Positions 39,939 to 51,749 of a DNA stretch of 64,000 bases are shown one piece after another. Position numbers and translations under genes: made by a program. The stretch covers positions 1 to 64,000 of the forward strand of contig NZ_LGIS01000015.1 of assembly GCF_001187905.1 (NCBI RefSeq). Reading direction: 5' to 3'. Under the pieces are notes generated by a model. That model searched no databases and was not told the origin of the DNA. It was given only the letters and a program-made list of their open reading frames with translations. Each line of letters starts with the position of its first letter. The stretch's first letter is position 1. The stretch comes from Pantoea sp. RIT-PI-b (GTDB lineage Bacteria; Pseudomonadota; Gammaproteobacteria; Enterobacterales; Enterobacteriaceae).

Positions 39939-40382
39939 ATGTTCCGCTCTGTGGCTCTCCCGGTTTTATTGACCTTCCTGCTCGCTGGATGTCAGGCGCC
40001 TTCGACACCGCGTGAACAAATTCCGCCCAACACGGCACCCGTAGCAGTATGCGGTTCTGGTGAAGTCATGATGCAAACGACATTGTGGTTTGGCATGAAT
40101 AAGCCAAAAGGCGGCACGGTGAGCAGCCTTGAGTGGCAACAATTTGTCGATAACGATGTGACTCCGCGCTTCAAAGACGGGCTGTCGGTATATGACGCGA
40201 AGGGACAGTGGCTGGGCGAAAACGGTAAGCTGGCGCGGGAAAACAGTAAGGCGCTGATGCTGATTCACCATCCCGATCACAGCAGCTCGGAGAGTATTAA
40301 CGGATTACGTGACATCTATAAAAAGCGTTTCGAGCAGGAATCCGTAATGCGTGTTGATTCACTGGTGTGCGTGGCGTTTTAA
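39939..40382 (+). CDS. DUF3574-type lipoprotein
   Basis: A 147-residue predicted lipoprotein. The signal is MFRSVALPVLLTFLLAGC, with lipobox LLAGC and acyl-Cys at residue 18. The mature part contains ETTLWFGM-like (TTLWFGMNKPKGG), FVDNDVTPRFKDGLSVYDA and an ending Cys. This matches the DUF3574 pattern as I remember it; the function is unknown. Asp does not directly follow the lipid Cys (+2 is Gln), so outer-membrane sorting is expected. The ATG at 39939 follows GAGGATGA; an upstream ATG at 39903 would bury the signal. Confidence 0.82.
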   Translation: MFRSVALPVLLTFLLAGCQAPSTPREQIPPNTAPVAVCGSGEVMMQTTLWFGMNKPKGGTVSSLEWQQFVDNDVTPRFKDGLSVYDAKGQWLGENGKLARENSKALMLIHHPDHSSSESINGLRDIYKKRFEQESVMRVDSLVCVAF

Positions 40383-40384
40383 AT

Positions 40385-40410
40385 AAAGGGCGGCCGCTCA
40401 GCCGCCCTTT
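40385..40410. terminator. Bidirectional terminator
   Basis: AAAGGGCGGC-CGCTCA-GCCGCCCTTT sits between the convergent lipoprotein and transporter genes, with A/T runs forming part of the stem on both sides. Confidence 0.8.
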
Positions 40411-40414
40411 ATCA

Positions 40415-41599
40415 TCAGATAAACAGCCCGGCAAATGCGGCAGAGAGCAGGCTCACCAGCGTTGAGCCATAAACCAGCTTCCAGCCAAATCGTGAGACCA
40501 CATTGCCCTGTTTTTCATTCAGACCTTTGATCGCCCCGGCAACAATGCCGATAGAGGCGAAGTTAGCGAACGATACCAGGAACACCGACAGAATGCCCAG
40601 CCCGCGTGGCGTCATCTCAGCGGCGACTTTTTTCAGCTCAATCATCGCGACAAACTCATTCGCCACCAGCTTGGTCGCCATAATACTGGCTGCCTGCAGC
40701 GCATCGGCGGACGGAATGCCCACCAGCCACGCAAACGGATAGAACACATAACCTAGCAGATGTTGGAAGCTGTAGCCGAATACCGCCGCGAACAGCGCAT
40801 TTATCGCCGCAATCAGCGCGATAAAACCAATCAGCATTGCCATGATGATCATCGCCACTTTAAAACCGGCGAGAATGTATTCCCCCAGCATCTCAAAGAA
40901 ACTCTGATCTTCGTGCAGCTTATCCAGCGCAATCTGTTCTTCATTTTCCGGACGCGTCGGATTGATGATCGACAGAATAATAAAGGTGCTGAACATGTTG
41001 AGCAGCAGCGCCGCAACCACATATCTGGCATCAATCATCGACATATAGGCCCCGACAATCGACAGAGAAACTGTCGACATCGCGGTTGCGGCCATGGTGT
41101 ACATACGCGGTGCGGAGATATCGCCGAGAATGCCTTTATAAGCGATAAAGTTCTCCGACTGGCCGAGAATCAAGGTACTGACGGCGTTAAAGGACTCCAG
41201 CTTGCCCATGCCGTTCACTTTCGACAGTAGCGTGCCAAAGAAACGAATCAGCAGCGGCAGAATACGCCAGTGCTGCAAAATACCAATCAGGGCAGAAATA
41301 AACACAATCGGGCACAGTACGCCGAGGAAAATAAATGCCAGGCCCTGATCGGCCATATTGCCAAACACAAAGTTGGTACCCTGAGCGGCATAGGTCAGCA
41401 AGGTTTCGAAGAAGCCGCCGACGGCGGTAACCACGGATTGGCCACCGGCAGAATGCAGGAAAAACCAACCCAGCGCCGCTTCTACGATCAGCAGTTGAAT
41501 AATAAAACGCGGACGAATCCGTTTGCGGTCATGGCTGACCAACAGCGCAAGGGCAAAGATTACCACCAGCGCCAGCAGAAAATGCAGTATCGCTATCAT
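40415..41599 (-). CDS. nupC: NupC-type concentrative nucleoside transporter
   Basis: This is an inner-membrane proton-coupled nucleoside importer of the CNT family, 394 residues (E. coli NupC 400) with about ten hydrophobic segments. Signature stretches shared with NupC are [39 protein letters not shown] motif (here from residue about 127), [20 protein letters not shown] and [18 protein letters not shown]. It is closer to NupC than to NupX/PsuT, but a paralogue cannot be excluded. Its place next to rph-pyrE (nucleotide metabolism) differs from E. coli. Confidence 0.85.
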   Translation of the reverse strand: MIAILHFLLALVVIFALALLVSHDRKRIRPRFIIQLLIVEAALGWFFLHSAGGQSVVTAVGGFFETLLTYAAQGTNFVFGNMADQGLAFIFLGVLCPIVFISALIGILQHWRILPLLIRFFGTLLSKVNGMGKLESFNAVSTLILGQSENFIAYKGILGDISAPRMYTMAATAMSTVSLSIVGAYMSMIDARYVVAALLLNMFSTFIILSIINPTRPENEEQIALDKLHEDQSFFEMLGEYILAGFKVAMIIMAMLIGFIALIAAINALFAAVFGYSFQHLLGYVFYPFAWLVGIPSADALQAASIMATKLVANEFVAMIELKKVAAEMTPRGLGILSVFLVSFANFASIGIVAGAIKGLNEKQGNVVSRFGWKLVYGSTLVSLLSAAFAGLFI

Positions 41600-41743
41600 C
41601 GTTTATCTTTTTTAGGGAGGAAACGCGCATTTAGCCACAGCCACAGCGGAATTTCATCCGGGATTGCGCCGATCGCGGGCAGGACAGCCGCGCATGAAGT
41701 CCGTATAATGCGCAGCCAAACCTAAGCAAGCCGGAGAGAAACC

Positions 41744-42460
41744 ATGCGTCCAGCAGGCCGTAGTGCATCAGAAACACGTCCCGTCACCCTTACTCGTCAC
41801 TACACCAAACATGCAGAAGGCTCTGTGCTGGTTGAGTTTGGCGAAACCAAAGTGCTGTGCACCGCCACCGTTGAAGAGAGTGTGCCGCGTTTCCTTAAAG
41901 GCAAAGGTCAGGGCTGGATTACCGCAGAATATGGCATGCTGCCGCGTTCTACCCACAGCCGCATGGCGCGTGAAGCGGCTAAAGGTAAGCAAGGCGGACG
42001 TACGCTGGAGATTCAACGTCTGATTGCGCGTTCACTGCGCGCCGCAGTGGATCTGGAAGCCTTAGGTGAATTTACTATCACACTGGATTGCGACGTGATT
42101 CAGGCCGATGGCGGCACGCGTACCGCTTCTATTACCGGTGCCTGCGTGGCATTAGCCGATGCGTTAAATGCATTGGTTGCCGCAGGCAAACTGAAAGCCA
42201 GCCCGTTGAAAGGTATGGTGGCGGCAATTTCCGTCGGCATCGTGGGCGGTGAAGCGCTGTGCGATCTGGAATACGTGGAAGATTCCGCCGCTGAAACTGA
42301 CATGAACGTGGTGATGACCGAGGATGGTCGCATGATTGAAGTGCAGGGCACCGCAGAAGGTGAACCGTTCAGCCACGAAGAGTTACTGCAGCTGCTGGCG
42401 CTGGCGCGAGGCGGCATTGAGCAGTTGATTCAGGCGCAAAAAGCAGCGCTAGCGAATTGA
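41744..42460 (+). CDS. rph: Ribonuclease PH
   Basis: RNase PH trims tRNA 3' ends phosphorolytically. It has a full-length 238 residues, ending [10 protein letters not shown], so it lacks the frameshift of E. coli K-12 rph-1. Conserved parts are [37 protein letters not shown] and the phosphate site [19 protein letters not shown] precedes the ATG. The stop lies 7 bases before the pyrE attenuator. Confidence 0.98.
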   Translation: MRPAGRSASETRPVTLTRHYTKHAEGSVLVEFGETKVLCTATVEESVPRFLKGKGQGWITAEYGMLPRSTHSRMAREAAKGKQGGRTLEIQRLIARSLRAAVDLEALGEFTITLDCDVIQADGGTRTASITGACVALADALNALVAAGKLKASPLKGMVAAISVGIVGGEALCDLEYVEDSAAETDMNVVMTEDGRMIEVQGTAEGEPFSHEELLQLLALARGGIEQLIQAQKAALAN

Positions 42461-42466
42461 TGTAAC

Positions 42467-42490
42467 AGGCGACCTTAGAGTCGCCTTTTC
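42467..42490 (+). promoter_or_regulatory. rph-pyrE attenuator (intrinsic terminator)
   Basis: AGGCGAC-CTTAGA-GTCGCCT followed by four T and a T-rich tract lies directly after the rph stop. In E. coli pyrE is controlled by UTP-sensitive attenuation: ribosomes finishing rph close behind polymerase prevent terminator formation. The spacing here fits that mechanism. Confidence 0.85.
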
Positions 42491-42509
42491 TTTATTTGAG
42501 GAGTGAGAA

Positions 42510-43151
42510 ATGAAAGCCTGGCAGCGTCAGTTTATTGAATTCGCCCTGAACAAAGGGGTACTGAAGTTTGGTGAGTTCACCCTAAAGTCGGGTCGTATTA
42601 GCCCCTATTTCTTTAACGCCGGATTGTTTAATACCGGCCGCGATTTAGCGCTGCTGGGCCGTTTCTACGCGCAGGCACTGGTGGATGGCGGAGTTGATTT
42701 CGACCTGCTGTTTGGCCCGGCGTATAAAGGCATTCCCATTGCCACCACCACCGCGGTGGCGCTGGCCGATCATCACGAGCGCGACGTGCCTTACTGCTTC
42801 AATCGCAAAGAAGCCAAAGATCATGGCGAAGGTGGCTTGCTGGTGGGCAGCCCGCTCCAAGGCAAAGTGATGCTGGTGGACGATGTGATTACCGCCGGCA
42901 CCGCGATTCGTGAATCGATGGATATTATCAGCGCGCATAACGCGACTTTAGCGGGTGTGCTGATTTCGCTGGATCGTCAGGAGCGTGGTCGCAGCGATAT
43001 TTCAGCCATCCAGGAAGTGGAGCGTGACTACAAGTGTAAAGTCACCGCCATTATTACGCTGGCTGAGTTGATTGATTATCTGGAAGAGAAGCCAGAGATG
43101 GCTGACCATCTGGCGAAAGTGCGCGCGTATCGCAAAGAGTACGGGATTTAA
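42510..43151 (+). CDS. pyrE: Orotate phosphoribosyltransferase
   Basis: PyrE converts orotate and PRPP to OMP in pyrimidine synthesis. It has 213 residues as in E. coli. The PRPP-binding motif is [17 protein letters not shown] (about 119-135). [14 protein letters not shown] is near the N-terminus, and the flexible catalytic loop reads [22 protein letters not shown] precedes the ATG. It is expressed with rph through the attenuator. Confidence 0.98.
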   Translation: MKAWQRQFIEFALNKGVLKFGEFTLKSGRISPYFFNAGLFNTGRDLALLGRFYAQALVDGGVDFDLLFGPAYKGIPIATTTAVALADHHERDVPYCFNRKEAKDHGEGGLLVGSPLQGKVMLVDDVITAGTAIRESMDIISAHNATLAGVLISLDRQERGRSDISAIQEVERDYKCKVTAIITLAELIDYLEEKPEMADHLAKVRAYRKEYGI

Positions 43152-43179
43152 TTATTCGGCAATTGTGCGTTCGGTAATG

Positions 43180-43225
43180 AGGTTGCCATGAATGGCAACC
43201 CTACACTGTAGGGTCGCCATTCATG
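43180..43225. repeat. Compound palindromic repeat between pyrE and slmA
   Basis: Three nested dyads: GGTTGCC-ATGAAT-GGCAACC (43181-43200), ACCCTAC-ACT-GTAGGGT, and CATGAATGGC facing GCCATTCATG. It can act as a bidirectional terminator for the convergent genes, but there is no T-run. The core resembles the palindrome after fabY (20037-20058), suggesting a dispersed REP-like family. Confidence 0.6.
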
Positions 43226-43238
43226 CTGACCTGCTCTT

Positions 43239-43835
43239 TTAAACCAACTGCGCAGCCATCAGCGGCCAGCGGCTATCGAAATCCGCGGTAGGGCGAAAAC
43301 GGAATTCGGAACGCACATAGCGCGACAGCAATCCTTCGCAGAACGCCAGCAGCTGGCTCGCTAACAGCGTTTCGTCGCTTTGAAAACCTTCGCCATCACG
43401 CATTTTCTTCTCGCGCATCACCTGACGCAGCTGCACTTCAATACGTTCAAACAGCTGATTGATACGCCCTTGCAGGCGATCCTGTTCAAACATCAGTGCG
43501 TGGCCGGTCAAAATGCGCGTCAGCCCCGGATTACGCTCACCAAATCCCAGAATCAGCTGCACGATTAAACGCAGTCGCGTCAGCGTCTCTTTTTCATCTT
43601 TCAGGATTAGATTGATGCGGGTAATCAGACTGTCTTCAATAAACTCGATGAGGCTATCGAACATCCGCGTTTTGCTGGGAAAGTGGCGGTACAACGCCGC
43701 TTCTGAAACGCCTACATTGGCTGCCAGCTTCGCGGTGGTGATGCGCTGACTGCCATCGCCCGACTCCAGCATCTGCGCCAGCGCCTGCAAAATCTCTTCG
43801 CGACGATTCCGTTTCGCGACTTTTTTTTCTGCCAT
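43239..43835 (-). CDS. slmA: Nucleoid occlusion factor SlmA
   Basis: SlmA is a TetR-family DNA-binding protein that, bound to its chromosomal sites, disassembles FtsZ over the nucleoid. From the ATG at 43835 it has 198 residues, the E. coli length. The helix-turn-helix is [20 protein letters not shown] and the conserved [19 protein letters not shown] follows. GAAGGT precedes the ATG. Confidence 0.97.
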   Translation of the reverse strand: MAEKKVAKRNRREEILQALAQMLESGDGSQRITTAKLAANVGVSEAALYRHFPSKTRMFDSLIEFIEDSLITRINLILKDEKETLTRLRLIVQLILGFGERNPGLTRILTGHALMFEQDRLQGRINQLFERIEVQLRQVMREKKMRDGEGFQSDETLLASQLLAFCEGLLSRYVRSEFRFRPTADFDSRWPLMAAQLV

Positions 43836-43951
43836 GACCTTCAACACCCCTGAAATTCACCAAAAACAGGCAATACTGCCTCATCTGCCACAGACAAAGC
43901 GGCCCGTGGCGACAAGAAATAAAAAGATGGCTAAGCGAAAAGTGTCGCGTG

Positions 43952-44410
43952 TTACTGGCGGCCTGAGTGACCGAATCCGCCCGCACCGCGGTCGCTGGTG
44001 TCAAAATCTTCCACCAGGTTAAATTCGGCCTGTACCACCGGCACGAAGACCAGCTGCGCCAGACGGTCGCCCGGCTGCAGCGTGAAGCTGTCCTGACCAC
44101 GGTTCCAGACGGAAACCATCAGCTGTCCCTGATAATCGGAGTCGATTAAACCGACCAGATTGCCCAGCACGATGCCATGTTTATGGCCAAGGCCAGAGCG
44201 CGGCAGAATGACGGCGGCAAGCGCAGGATCGGCGATGTGAATCGCCAGGCCTGTTGGTACCAACGTGGTCATGCCCGGTGCGATTTCCAGTGCGTCATCC
44301 AGGCAGGCGCGCAAATCGAGACCAGCGGAACCAGAGGTTGCATAGGTTGGCAGCGGAAATTCGTTGCCCACGCGTGCATCAAGAATTTTAACGTCGATTT
44401 TTTTCATCAT
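43952..44410 (-). CDS. dut: dUTP diphosphatase
   Basis: Dut hydrolyses dUTP to dUMP, limiting uracil in DNA. It has 152 residues, as E. coli. The five trimeric dUTPase motifs include [37 protein letters not shown] and the C-terminal P-loop-like [12 protein letters not shown]. It overlaps the end of coaBC by 23 bases, as in E. coli, so expression is coupled. Confidence 0.98.
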   Translation of the reverse strand: MMKKIDVKILDARVGNEFPLPTYATSGSAGLDLRACLDDALEIAPGMTTLVPTGLAIHIADPALAAVILPRSGLGHKHGIVLGNLVGLIDSDYQGQLMVSVWNRGQDSFTLQPGDRLAQLVFVPVVQAEFNLVEDFDTSDRGAGGFGHSGRQ

Positions 44411-45608
44411 AACGGCTGACAATCTCGTCTATTAATTGTTGGCCAAGGAGCGTCTTATCACTGAGCGGTAAGACTTTTTCTCCTTCCTGCCAAAAAAGGT
44501 GAAGAGCATTGGTGTCGCTATTGAAGCCCTGACCCGCCTGCGCCACATCATTGGCACAAATCAGATCGAGGTTTTTTCGCGCCCGTTTTTGCCGCGCGTA
44601 TTCTTCCACATTCTGGGTTTCAGCAGCAAATCCCACAACGTAAGGGCGATTTTCCTGCAGCGCCGCTACGCCTGCGACAATATCGGGGTTCTTCACCAAC
44701 TGCAGCGTGACGTTATCATCGCCACCCTGTTTTTTGATTTTCTCTGCGGCAATCGTGGCCGCCCGGTAGTCTGCCACGGCTGCGCTGGCAATGAAAATAT
44801 GTTGTTGCCCGATTTGCGCCATCACAGCTGCTTCCATCTCTAATGCGCTGTCGACATCTACGCGCTGAACGCCTGGCGGTGTTGAAAGCGCAACCGGGCC
44901 CGCTACCAGCGTCACCTTCGCACCGCGTTTTGCCGCGGCGGCGGCAATCGCAAAGCCCATCTTACCTGAGCTGTGATTGCTGATATAACGCACCGGGTCG
45001 AGCGCTTCGCGGGTTGGGCCGGCGGTGATCATAATGTTGAGATGTTGCAGATCGTTGACGGGCGCAGCCCATTCTAATGCGTACGCCACAATCGCCAGCG
45101 GATCGAGCATGCGGCCAGGACCAATATCGCCGCAGGCCTGGCTGCCGCTGTCGGGTCCCCAAATCAGCACGCCGCGTTGATGCAGATGCTGCAGATTCTC
45201 CTGGGTTATCGCTGCACGGTACATTTGCTGATTCATGGCGGGAACAATCGCGAGAGGCGCATCGCTGGCGAGACACGCCGTGGTGACCAGATCGTTCGCC
45301 ATGCCGGCGGTGACGCGGGCAATCAGATCGGCAGTTGCGGGGGCTAACACAATCAAATCAGCCCACTTCGCCAGTTCAATATGGCCCATTGCTGCTTCTG
45401 CTGCTGGGTCGAGAAGGTCATCAAATACCGGATAACCGGAAACCGCCTGCAGGCTCAGCGGCGTAATAAAGGCTTTGGCCGCTTCGGTCATCATCACGCG
45501 CACATCTGCACCGCGATCGCGCAGTCGACGCACCAACTCCGGCGCTTTATACGCGGCAATGCCGCCGCTCACGCCCAGCAGAATTTTTTTACCGGCTAAT
45601 CCCGTCAT
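44388..45608 (-). CDS. coaBC: Bifunctional phosphopantothenoylcysteine synthetase/decarboxylase CoaBC (Dfp)
   Basis: CoaBC makes 4'-phosphopantetheine in CoA synthesis. It has 406 residues, as E. coli. The N-terminal CoaC flavoprotein domain has VSGGIAAYK, the catalytic His in [13 protein letters not shown] and PAMNQQMY. The C-terminal CoaB domain has [20 protein letters not shown] and the Lys-containing segment KIKKQ. It is divergent from radC and followed by overlapping dut. Confidence 0.98.
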   Translation of the reverse strand: MTGLAGKKILLGVSGGIAAYKAPELVRRLRDRGADVRVMMTEAAKAFITPLSLQAVSGYPVFDDLLDPAAEAAMGHIELAKWADLIVLAPATADLIARVTAGMANDLVTTACLASDAPLAIVPAMNQQMYRAAITQENLQHLHQRGVLIWGPDSGSQACGDIGPGRMLDPLAIVAYALEWAAPVNDLQHLNIMITAGPTREALDPVRYISNHSSGKMGFAIAAAAAKRGAKVTLVAGPVALSTPPGVQRVDVDSALEMEAAVMAQIGQQHIFIASAAVADYRAATIAAEKIKKQGGDDNVTLQLVKNPDIVAGVAALQENRPYVVGFAAETQNVEEYARQKRARKNLDLICANDVAQAGQGFNSDTNALHLFWQEGEKVLPLSDKTLLGQQLIDEIVSRYDEKNRR

Positions 45609-45797
45609 GTTCTTCGCCTCAACTTAAAGCAGATTGCCGCATTAATGGCGGCAGATGCAGGCAACTTTATCACAAAATCTTTAGCTCGCCTTTTCACTGC
45701 CTGCGGCCTTTGCGAGCCGCCTCTGAAATCGCGTTTTGTCTGCTGGCACGACGAGTGGCAGAGGCGCAGAATCGCCACAACGCAGGGAGAACAACGC

Positions 45798-46454
45798 ATG
45801 ACGGAACTGGCACCACGGGAAAAACTGTTGTTAATGGGCGCGGAGATGTTGAGTGATGCGGAGTTACTGGCGATTTTCTTGCGCACCGGTACCAGCAGCA
45901 CCAGCGTGCTGTTGCTGGCGCATCAGATGCTGAACGAGTTTGGCTCGCTCTATCGCATTATGACGGCCAGCCAGCAGGAGCTTGGACAGATTAAGGGCGT
46001 GGGCAGCGCTAAGATGACGCAGCTGTATGCGATAGCTGAACTGGGACGGCGTTTCTTTGCCAGCCAGCTGGCGCGGGAAAATGTGATGGAAAATCCACAG
46101 GTGACACGCCATTACCTGCAGAGCGTGCTGGCGCATGAGGAGCGGGAAGTGTTTATGGCACTGTTCCTTGATAATCAGCATCGCGTATTACAGGCGCAGA
46201 AGATGTTTTCAGGGTCGATTGCCAGCGTGGAGGTGCACCCGCGTGAAATCGTGCGCGAAGCCCTGAAACTCAACGCAGCGGCCGTCATTCTGGCGCACAA
46301 TCATCCTTCCGGCATTGCCGAACCCAGCCGGGCAGATCGTGATATCACCGGTAAAGTTGGCCAGGCGTGCGCGCTGCTTAATATCCGTTTACTTGATCAT
46401 TTGGTGATCGGTCACGGCGAGTTTACCTCTTTCGCTGAGCGTGGTTGGTTGTAA
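45798..46454 (+). CDS. radC: JAB/MPN domain protein RadC
   Basis: A conserved MPN+-type metalloprotein of 218 residues (E. coli 222). The original radC repair mutation was later mapped elsewhere, so the function is unsettled. A helix-hairpin-helix ([15 protein letters not shown]) precedes the JAMM motif: E in EVHPREI and H-x-H...S in [17 protein letters not shown]. The ATG at 45798 is chosen for its GGGAGA site; an upstream frame extending to 45645 overlaps the coaBC promoter. It belongs to the coaBC-radC-rpmBG-mutM region, as in E. coli. Confidence 0.94.
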   Translation: MTELAPREKLLLMGAEMLSDAELLAIFLRTGTSSTSVLLLAHQMLNEFGSLYRIMTASQQELGQIKGVGSAKMTQLYAIAELGRRFFASQLARENVMENPQVTRHYLQSVLAHEEREVFMALFLDNQHRVLQAQKMFSGSIASVEVHPREIVREALKLNAAAVILAHNHPSGIAEPSRADRDITGKVGQACALLNIRLLDHLVIGHGEFTSFAERGWL

Positions 46455-46524
46455 TTCAGCGATTCAATTGAACAGAAATGAGGCATTTTTGCGCGATCCA
46501 GAGGGATCTTTATCTGTTCGGGAC

Positions 46525-46553
46525 TTGAGCACTCAGGCTGAGCGGCGTATACT
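46525..46553 (+). promoter_or_regulatory. rpmBG promoter with long leader
   Basis: TTGAGC (46525-46530) and TATACT (46548-46553) with a 17-base spacer predict initiation near 46560. This leaves a leader of about 138 bases before rpmB, rich in GC pairs (e.g. GCGAGTTCCATG-like dyads and GGCCTGACGAGGCGGCC) and free of ORFs. It may hold a control structure. Confidence 0.6.
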
Positions 46554-46676
46554 ACGCCACCTTTGAGAATCTCGGGTTTGGCGTTTGGGCCAGCTTAGCG
46601 GGTTCACATGGAACTCGCCTGGGCGGGCTAAGGCCTGACGAGGCGGCCAAAACCTAGTTTTTAAAGCTCGAGCTGA

Positions 46677-46934
<258 letters not shown>

Positions 46935-46942
46935 GGAACTGA

Positions 46943-47113
<171 letters not shown>

Positions 47114-47128
47114 TTTTAGTGTTCTGAG

Positions 47129-47156
47129 AAAAACCCGGCTTCGGCCGGGTTTTTTG
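47129..47156 (+). terminator. rpmBG terminator
   Basis: AAACCCGGC-TTCG-GCCGGGTTT followed by a T-run. The UUCG tetraloop gives a very stable hairpin. Confidence 0.96.
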
Positions 47157-47182
47157 TTTCTGCGATTCGTTGAGGAGATGAG

Positions 47183-47992
47183 ATGCCTGAATTACCTGAG
47201 GTAGAAACCAGTCGTCGCGGTATCGAACCCCACATGGTTGGTGCCACGATTCTGCATGCGGTAGTGCGTAATCCCCGTTTGCGCTGGCCGGTCTCGCATG
47301 AAATTCACGCGTTAAGCGACCAACCGGTATTGAGCGTGCAGCGTCGCGCCAAATATCTGCTGCTCGAACTGCCGCATGGCTGGATCATCATTCACCTCGG
47401 CATGTCCGGCAGCCTGCGTGTGCTACCCGTTGAACAGCCCGCAGCCAAACATGACCACGTCGATTTGGTGATGAGCAACGGCAAAGTGCTGCGTTACACC
47501 GATCCACGGCGTTTTGGTGCCTGGCTATGGAGCAACGACCTCGCAGGCAGCAGTGTGCTGGCGCATCTTGGACCAGAGCCACTAAGCAGCGAATTTGATG
47601 GTGTATACCTGTTTGAAAAGTCGCGCGGCAAACGCACAGTGATTAAACAGTGGCTGATGGATAACAAGGTTGTGGTGGGCGTCGGGAACATCTACGCCAG
47701 CGAGTCGCTGTTTACCGCCGGGATCTTGCCCGATCGTTCAGCGATGAGTTTGAGCCAGGAGGACGCGGAGCTGCTGGTTAACACCATCAAAGCGGTATTG
47801 CTGCGCTCGATTGAGCAGGGCGGCACCACGCTGCGTGATTTCCTGCAGACCGACGGTAAACCCGGCTACTTCGCGCAGCAGCTGCAGGTTTATGGTCGCG
47901 CCGGTGAGCCTTGCCGAGCCTGCGGTACGCCGATTGTCAGCGGCAAGCATGGCCAGCGCAGTACCTTCTGGTGCCCACGCTGCCAGCACTGA
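47183..47992 (+). CDS. mutM: Formamidopyrimidine-DNA glycosylase (Fpg/MutM)
   Basis: MutM removes 8-oxoguanine and cleaves the abasic site. It has 269 residues, as E. coli. The catalytic Pro-Glu N-terminus ([16 protein letters not shown]), the helix-two-turn-helix region with [10 protein letters not shown] and a C-terminal zinc finger with four Cys (CRACGTPIV...FWCPRC) are intact. GAGGAGATGAG precedes the ATG. One base separates its stop from the convergent coaD stop. Confidence 0.98.
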   Translation: MPELPEVETSRRGIEPHMVGATILHAVVRNPRLRWPVSHEIHALSDQPVLSVQRRAKYLLLELPHGWIIIHLGMSGSLRVLPVEQPAAKHDHVDLVMSNGKVLRYTDPRRFGAWLWSNDLAGSSVLAHLGPEPLSSEFDGVYLFEKSRGKRTVIKQWLMDNKVVVGVGNIYASESLFTAGILPDRSAMSLSQEDAELLVNTIKAVLLRSIEQGGTTLRDFLQTDGKPGYFAQQLQVYGRAGEPCRACGTPIVSGKHGQRSTFWCPRCQH

Positions 47993-47993
47993 G

Positions 47994-49252
<1,259 letters not shown>

Positions 49253-49255
49253 GAG

Positions 49256-50530
49256 TTAGTGAGCTCGCGGCGGTAAATGAGGTTCGAGTAACTGTAGCAG
49301 ACGCTGTAATGCGCCCTGATTCTGATGCAATACTTCTACTGCATGGCGGCCGTAGTAGCGGCGATAATCGTCATCCTGCAGCAAGTTCGCGACTTCTTTC
49401 TGTAGCGATACCACGTCAGTGACGGTAATCAGCCCTTCGGCCTGCTGCAATTTGGCGCAGATATCTTTGAAGTTCCAGATGTGCGGGCCCATCAGCACCG
49501 GAATGGCATGCGCCGCCGGCTCCAGCGGATTATGTCCACCGCGCTCTACCAGGCTGCCGCCAACAAAGGCGAGGTCAGCAATGCCGTACAGCATCATCAA
49601 TTCGCCCATAGTGTCGCCAATCACCACTTGGGTGGAACTTGAGGGAATTTCACCGCTGCTGCGCAGCGTAAAGCTGAAGCCGCGTTTTTGCGTCAGATCG
49701 CAGGCATCTTTGAAACGTTCCGGGTGGCGCGGCACTAAAATCAGCAGCAGATCCGGGAATTGCTGCAACAGGCGGCGATGGGCATCGAGCACAATCGCTT
49801 CTTCGCCTTCATGAGTGCTGGTAGCGATCCATACCGGACGGCGCGACGCCCACTGACGACGCAGCGTCACCGCTTTGGCCGCCAGCTCTGGCGTCACCGA
49901 GATATCAAACTTCAGGCTGCCCGTAACGGTCAGATGCGAACGTTTCAGACCAAGGCTGAGAAAACGATCGCCATCTTCGGCGTTTTGCGCGGCAATCAGC
50001 GTAATGCGTTGCAGCAAATCACGCATAAAGCCACCGAGTTTTTTGTAGCCTTTGGCCGAGCGTTCAGACAGGCGCGCGTTGGCAATCACCAGCGGAATTT
50101 TGCGCTGGTGCAAAATGCGAATAATGTTTGGCCACAGCTCGGTCTCCATGATGATCACCAGTCGCGGGTCGACGGTATCGAGGAAACGATTGATCGAGCC
50201 TGGCAGATCATAAGGCAAATAAACGTGGTGCACGTCTTTACCAAACGCTGATTGCGCCCGCTCAGAGCCGGTTGGCGTCATGGTGGTGACGGTAATCGGT
50301 AGCGTTGGGTAGCGGTGGCGCAGAGCGCGCACCAGCGGCACCGCCGCCAGCGTTTCGCCGACGGAAACGGAATGCAGCACAATGCCATGTGGCAGGACTT
50401 TGCCGCTACAGTAGCCGTAGCGTTCTGCCCAGCGTTTACGGTAGGCTGGTGCTTTTCGACCGCGCAGCCACAGGCGCAGCCAGATTAGTGGCTGAATCAG
50501 GTAGAGCAAGGCTGTGTATAGAGTCGTCAT
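49256..50530 (-). CDS. waaA: Kdo transferase WaaA (KdtA)
   Basis: WaaA adds two Kdo residues to lipid IVA from CMP-Kdo at the inner membrane. It has 424 residues (E. coli 425). An N-terminal membrane anchor (YLIQPLIWLRLWLRGRK) precedes VLHSVSVGETLAAVPLVRAL with the catalytic Glu, TTMTPTGSERA, and the C-terminal nucleotide-binding region FVGGSLVERGGHNPLEPAAH. It is essential for standard LPS. Confidence 0.97.
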   Translation of the reverse strand: MTTLYTALLYLIQPLIWLRLWLRGRKAPAYRKRWAERYGYCSGKVLPHGIVLHSVSVGETLAAVPLVRALRHRYPTLPITVTTMTPTGSERAQSAFGKDVHHVYLPYDLPGSINRFLDTVDPRLVIIMETELWPNIIRILHQRKIPLVIANARLSERSAKGYKKLGGFMRDLLQRITLIAAQNAEDGDRFLSLGLKRSHLTVTGSLKFDISVTPELAAKAVTLRRQWASRRPVWIATSTHEGEEAIVLDAHRRLLQQFPDLLLILVPRHPERFKDACDLTQKRGFSFTLRSSGEIPSSSTQVVIGDTMGELMMLYGIADLAFVGGSLVERGGHNPLEPAAHAIPVLMGPHIWNFKDICAKLQQAEGLITVTDVVSLQKEVANLLQDDDYRRYYGRHAVEVLHQNQGALQRLLQLLEPHLPPRAH

Positions 50531-50615
50531 AGTTACCGTTACGACAGAATCGCGTCAAAAAACAGATGAAAGGCGGCATGTTATCAGAAACTAGCCACCT
50601 GCTCATACCCCTTCA

Positions 50616-51749
50616 TCAGCGGCTTTGCAGCACCTGCTGATAAAGTGAAGTCAGCGCCTGCGCCAGTCGCTGCGGACCAAAAGGTTCAATTCTGCGCCGT
50701 GCAGCTTCGCCCATGGCAGAATTGTGTGAAAGTGCCGGTGTGGCTTTTACTGCTTCGTTTAACGCGTTGATATCTAATGCATCGCAGACAAAACCTTCCT
50801 GCCCCGCGGTGATAAATTCCGCGCCGCCGCAGCCGGTGCTGGTGATCACCGCCAGCCCGCAGGCCATCGCTTCCAGTACCACGTTAGGGAAGGGATCATA
50901 AAGCGTTGGCAGCAGCAGCGCGTCAGCCGCATGGTAGAACGGTTGCACATCTTGCTGCACGCCGACAAAGCGCAAACGCTCCAGACAATTAAGCTGATTA
51001 GCCAGCTGCTGGTAGCGCGACAGCTGCTTATCCTGACCAACCACCACCAGATAGCGATCGCTTTTCGCCACGGCTTCAATCGCCGCCTTCAGTCCTTTGC
51101 GCTCAAAACCCGAGCCGACGTAAATCATCACCGTCGCCTCTTGCGGCAGCTTCAGCTGCTGGCGGGCTGCATGGCGCAATGCTTCGCTGGCAGGCTGGAA
51201 GCGCTGACTATCAATGGCGTTATGAATCACATGGATCTTGCTGGCATCGAGCGTGAAGTTGCGCAAGATATCCTGCTTCACCATCTCTGAATTACAGATC
51301 ACCGCCTTTAACGACGGTGCGTTGAACATCTCGTTTTCCGCCTGCAATACGTAGCGATGATAAGGACTTAGGCTGGCGCTTAAACGCTGCCAGGGCGACA
51401 CAATGCGCGCGCGCTGTTCCAGCCATACGCGGTGTACGCCATCGCCAGCGCGGAAGATATCGCACCCGGCAATGCGCTCATGGCTCTGCACAATATCGAA
51501 CTTTTCCCGCTCCCAGCAGGCGCGTGCGGCGCGCGCAAAACCACGCTCACGCGAGATGCGGCCGAATTTAGCCGGATTACAGATATGCAGATGCCATGCC
51601 GGATTTGGCGTGCCCTGCCAGCTGCGGGTAATAATGTTGAGATCGAGCTGCTCGCTGTCCAGCGCTTCCAGTGCACGTGAAATAAAACGTTCGGCACCGC
51701 CATCTGGACGATATTTCTGCCGGACGATAGCCAGGCGTAACTTACTCAT
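50616..51749 (-). CDS. wabG: LPS core glycosyltransferase, GT4 (WabG/WaaG-like)
   Basis: A 377-residue GT4 enzyme. The start MSKLRLAIVRQKYRPDGGAE, ERIAGCDIFRAGDGVHRVWL and YVGSGFERKGLKAAIEAVA match, as I remember them, the WabG family. In Klebsiella WabG transfers galacturonic acid to heptose II. The donor-binding E-x7-E is EAMACGLAV-type within LPTLYDPFPNVVLEAMACGL. The donor sugar here is inference. It overlaps waaQ by 8 bases, and waaA follows after 85 bases. An upstream frame extension to 51773 is ignored. Confidence 0.8.
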   Translation of the reverse strand: MSKLRLAIVRQKYRPDGGAERFISRALEALDSEQLDLNIITRSWQGTPNPAWHLHICNPAKFGRISRERGFARAARACWEREKFDIVQSHERIAGCDIFRAGDGVHRVWLEQRARIVSPWQRLSASLSPYHRYVLQAENEMFNAPSLKAVICNSEMVKQDILRNFTLDASKIHVIHNAIDSQRFQPASEALRHAARQQLKLPQEATVMIYVGSGFERKGLKAAIEAVAKSDRYLVVVGQDKQLSRYQQLANQLNCLERLRFVGVQQDVQPFYHAADALLLPTLYDPFPNVVLEAMACGLAVITSTGCGGAEFITAGQEGFVCDALDINALNEAVKATPALSHNSAMGEAARRRIEPFGPQRLAQALTSLYQQVLQSR

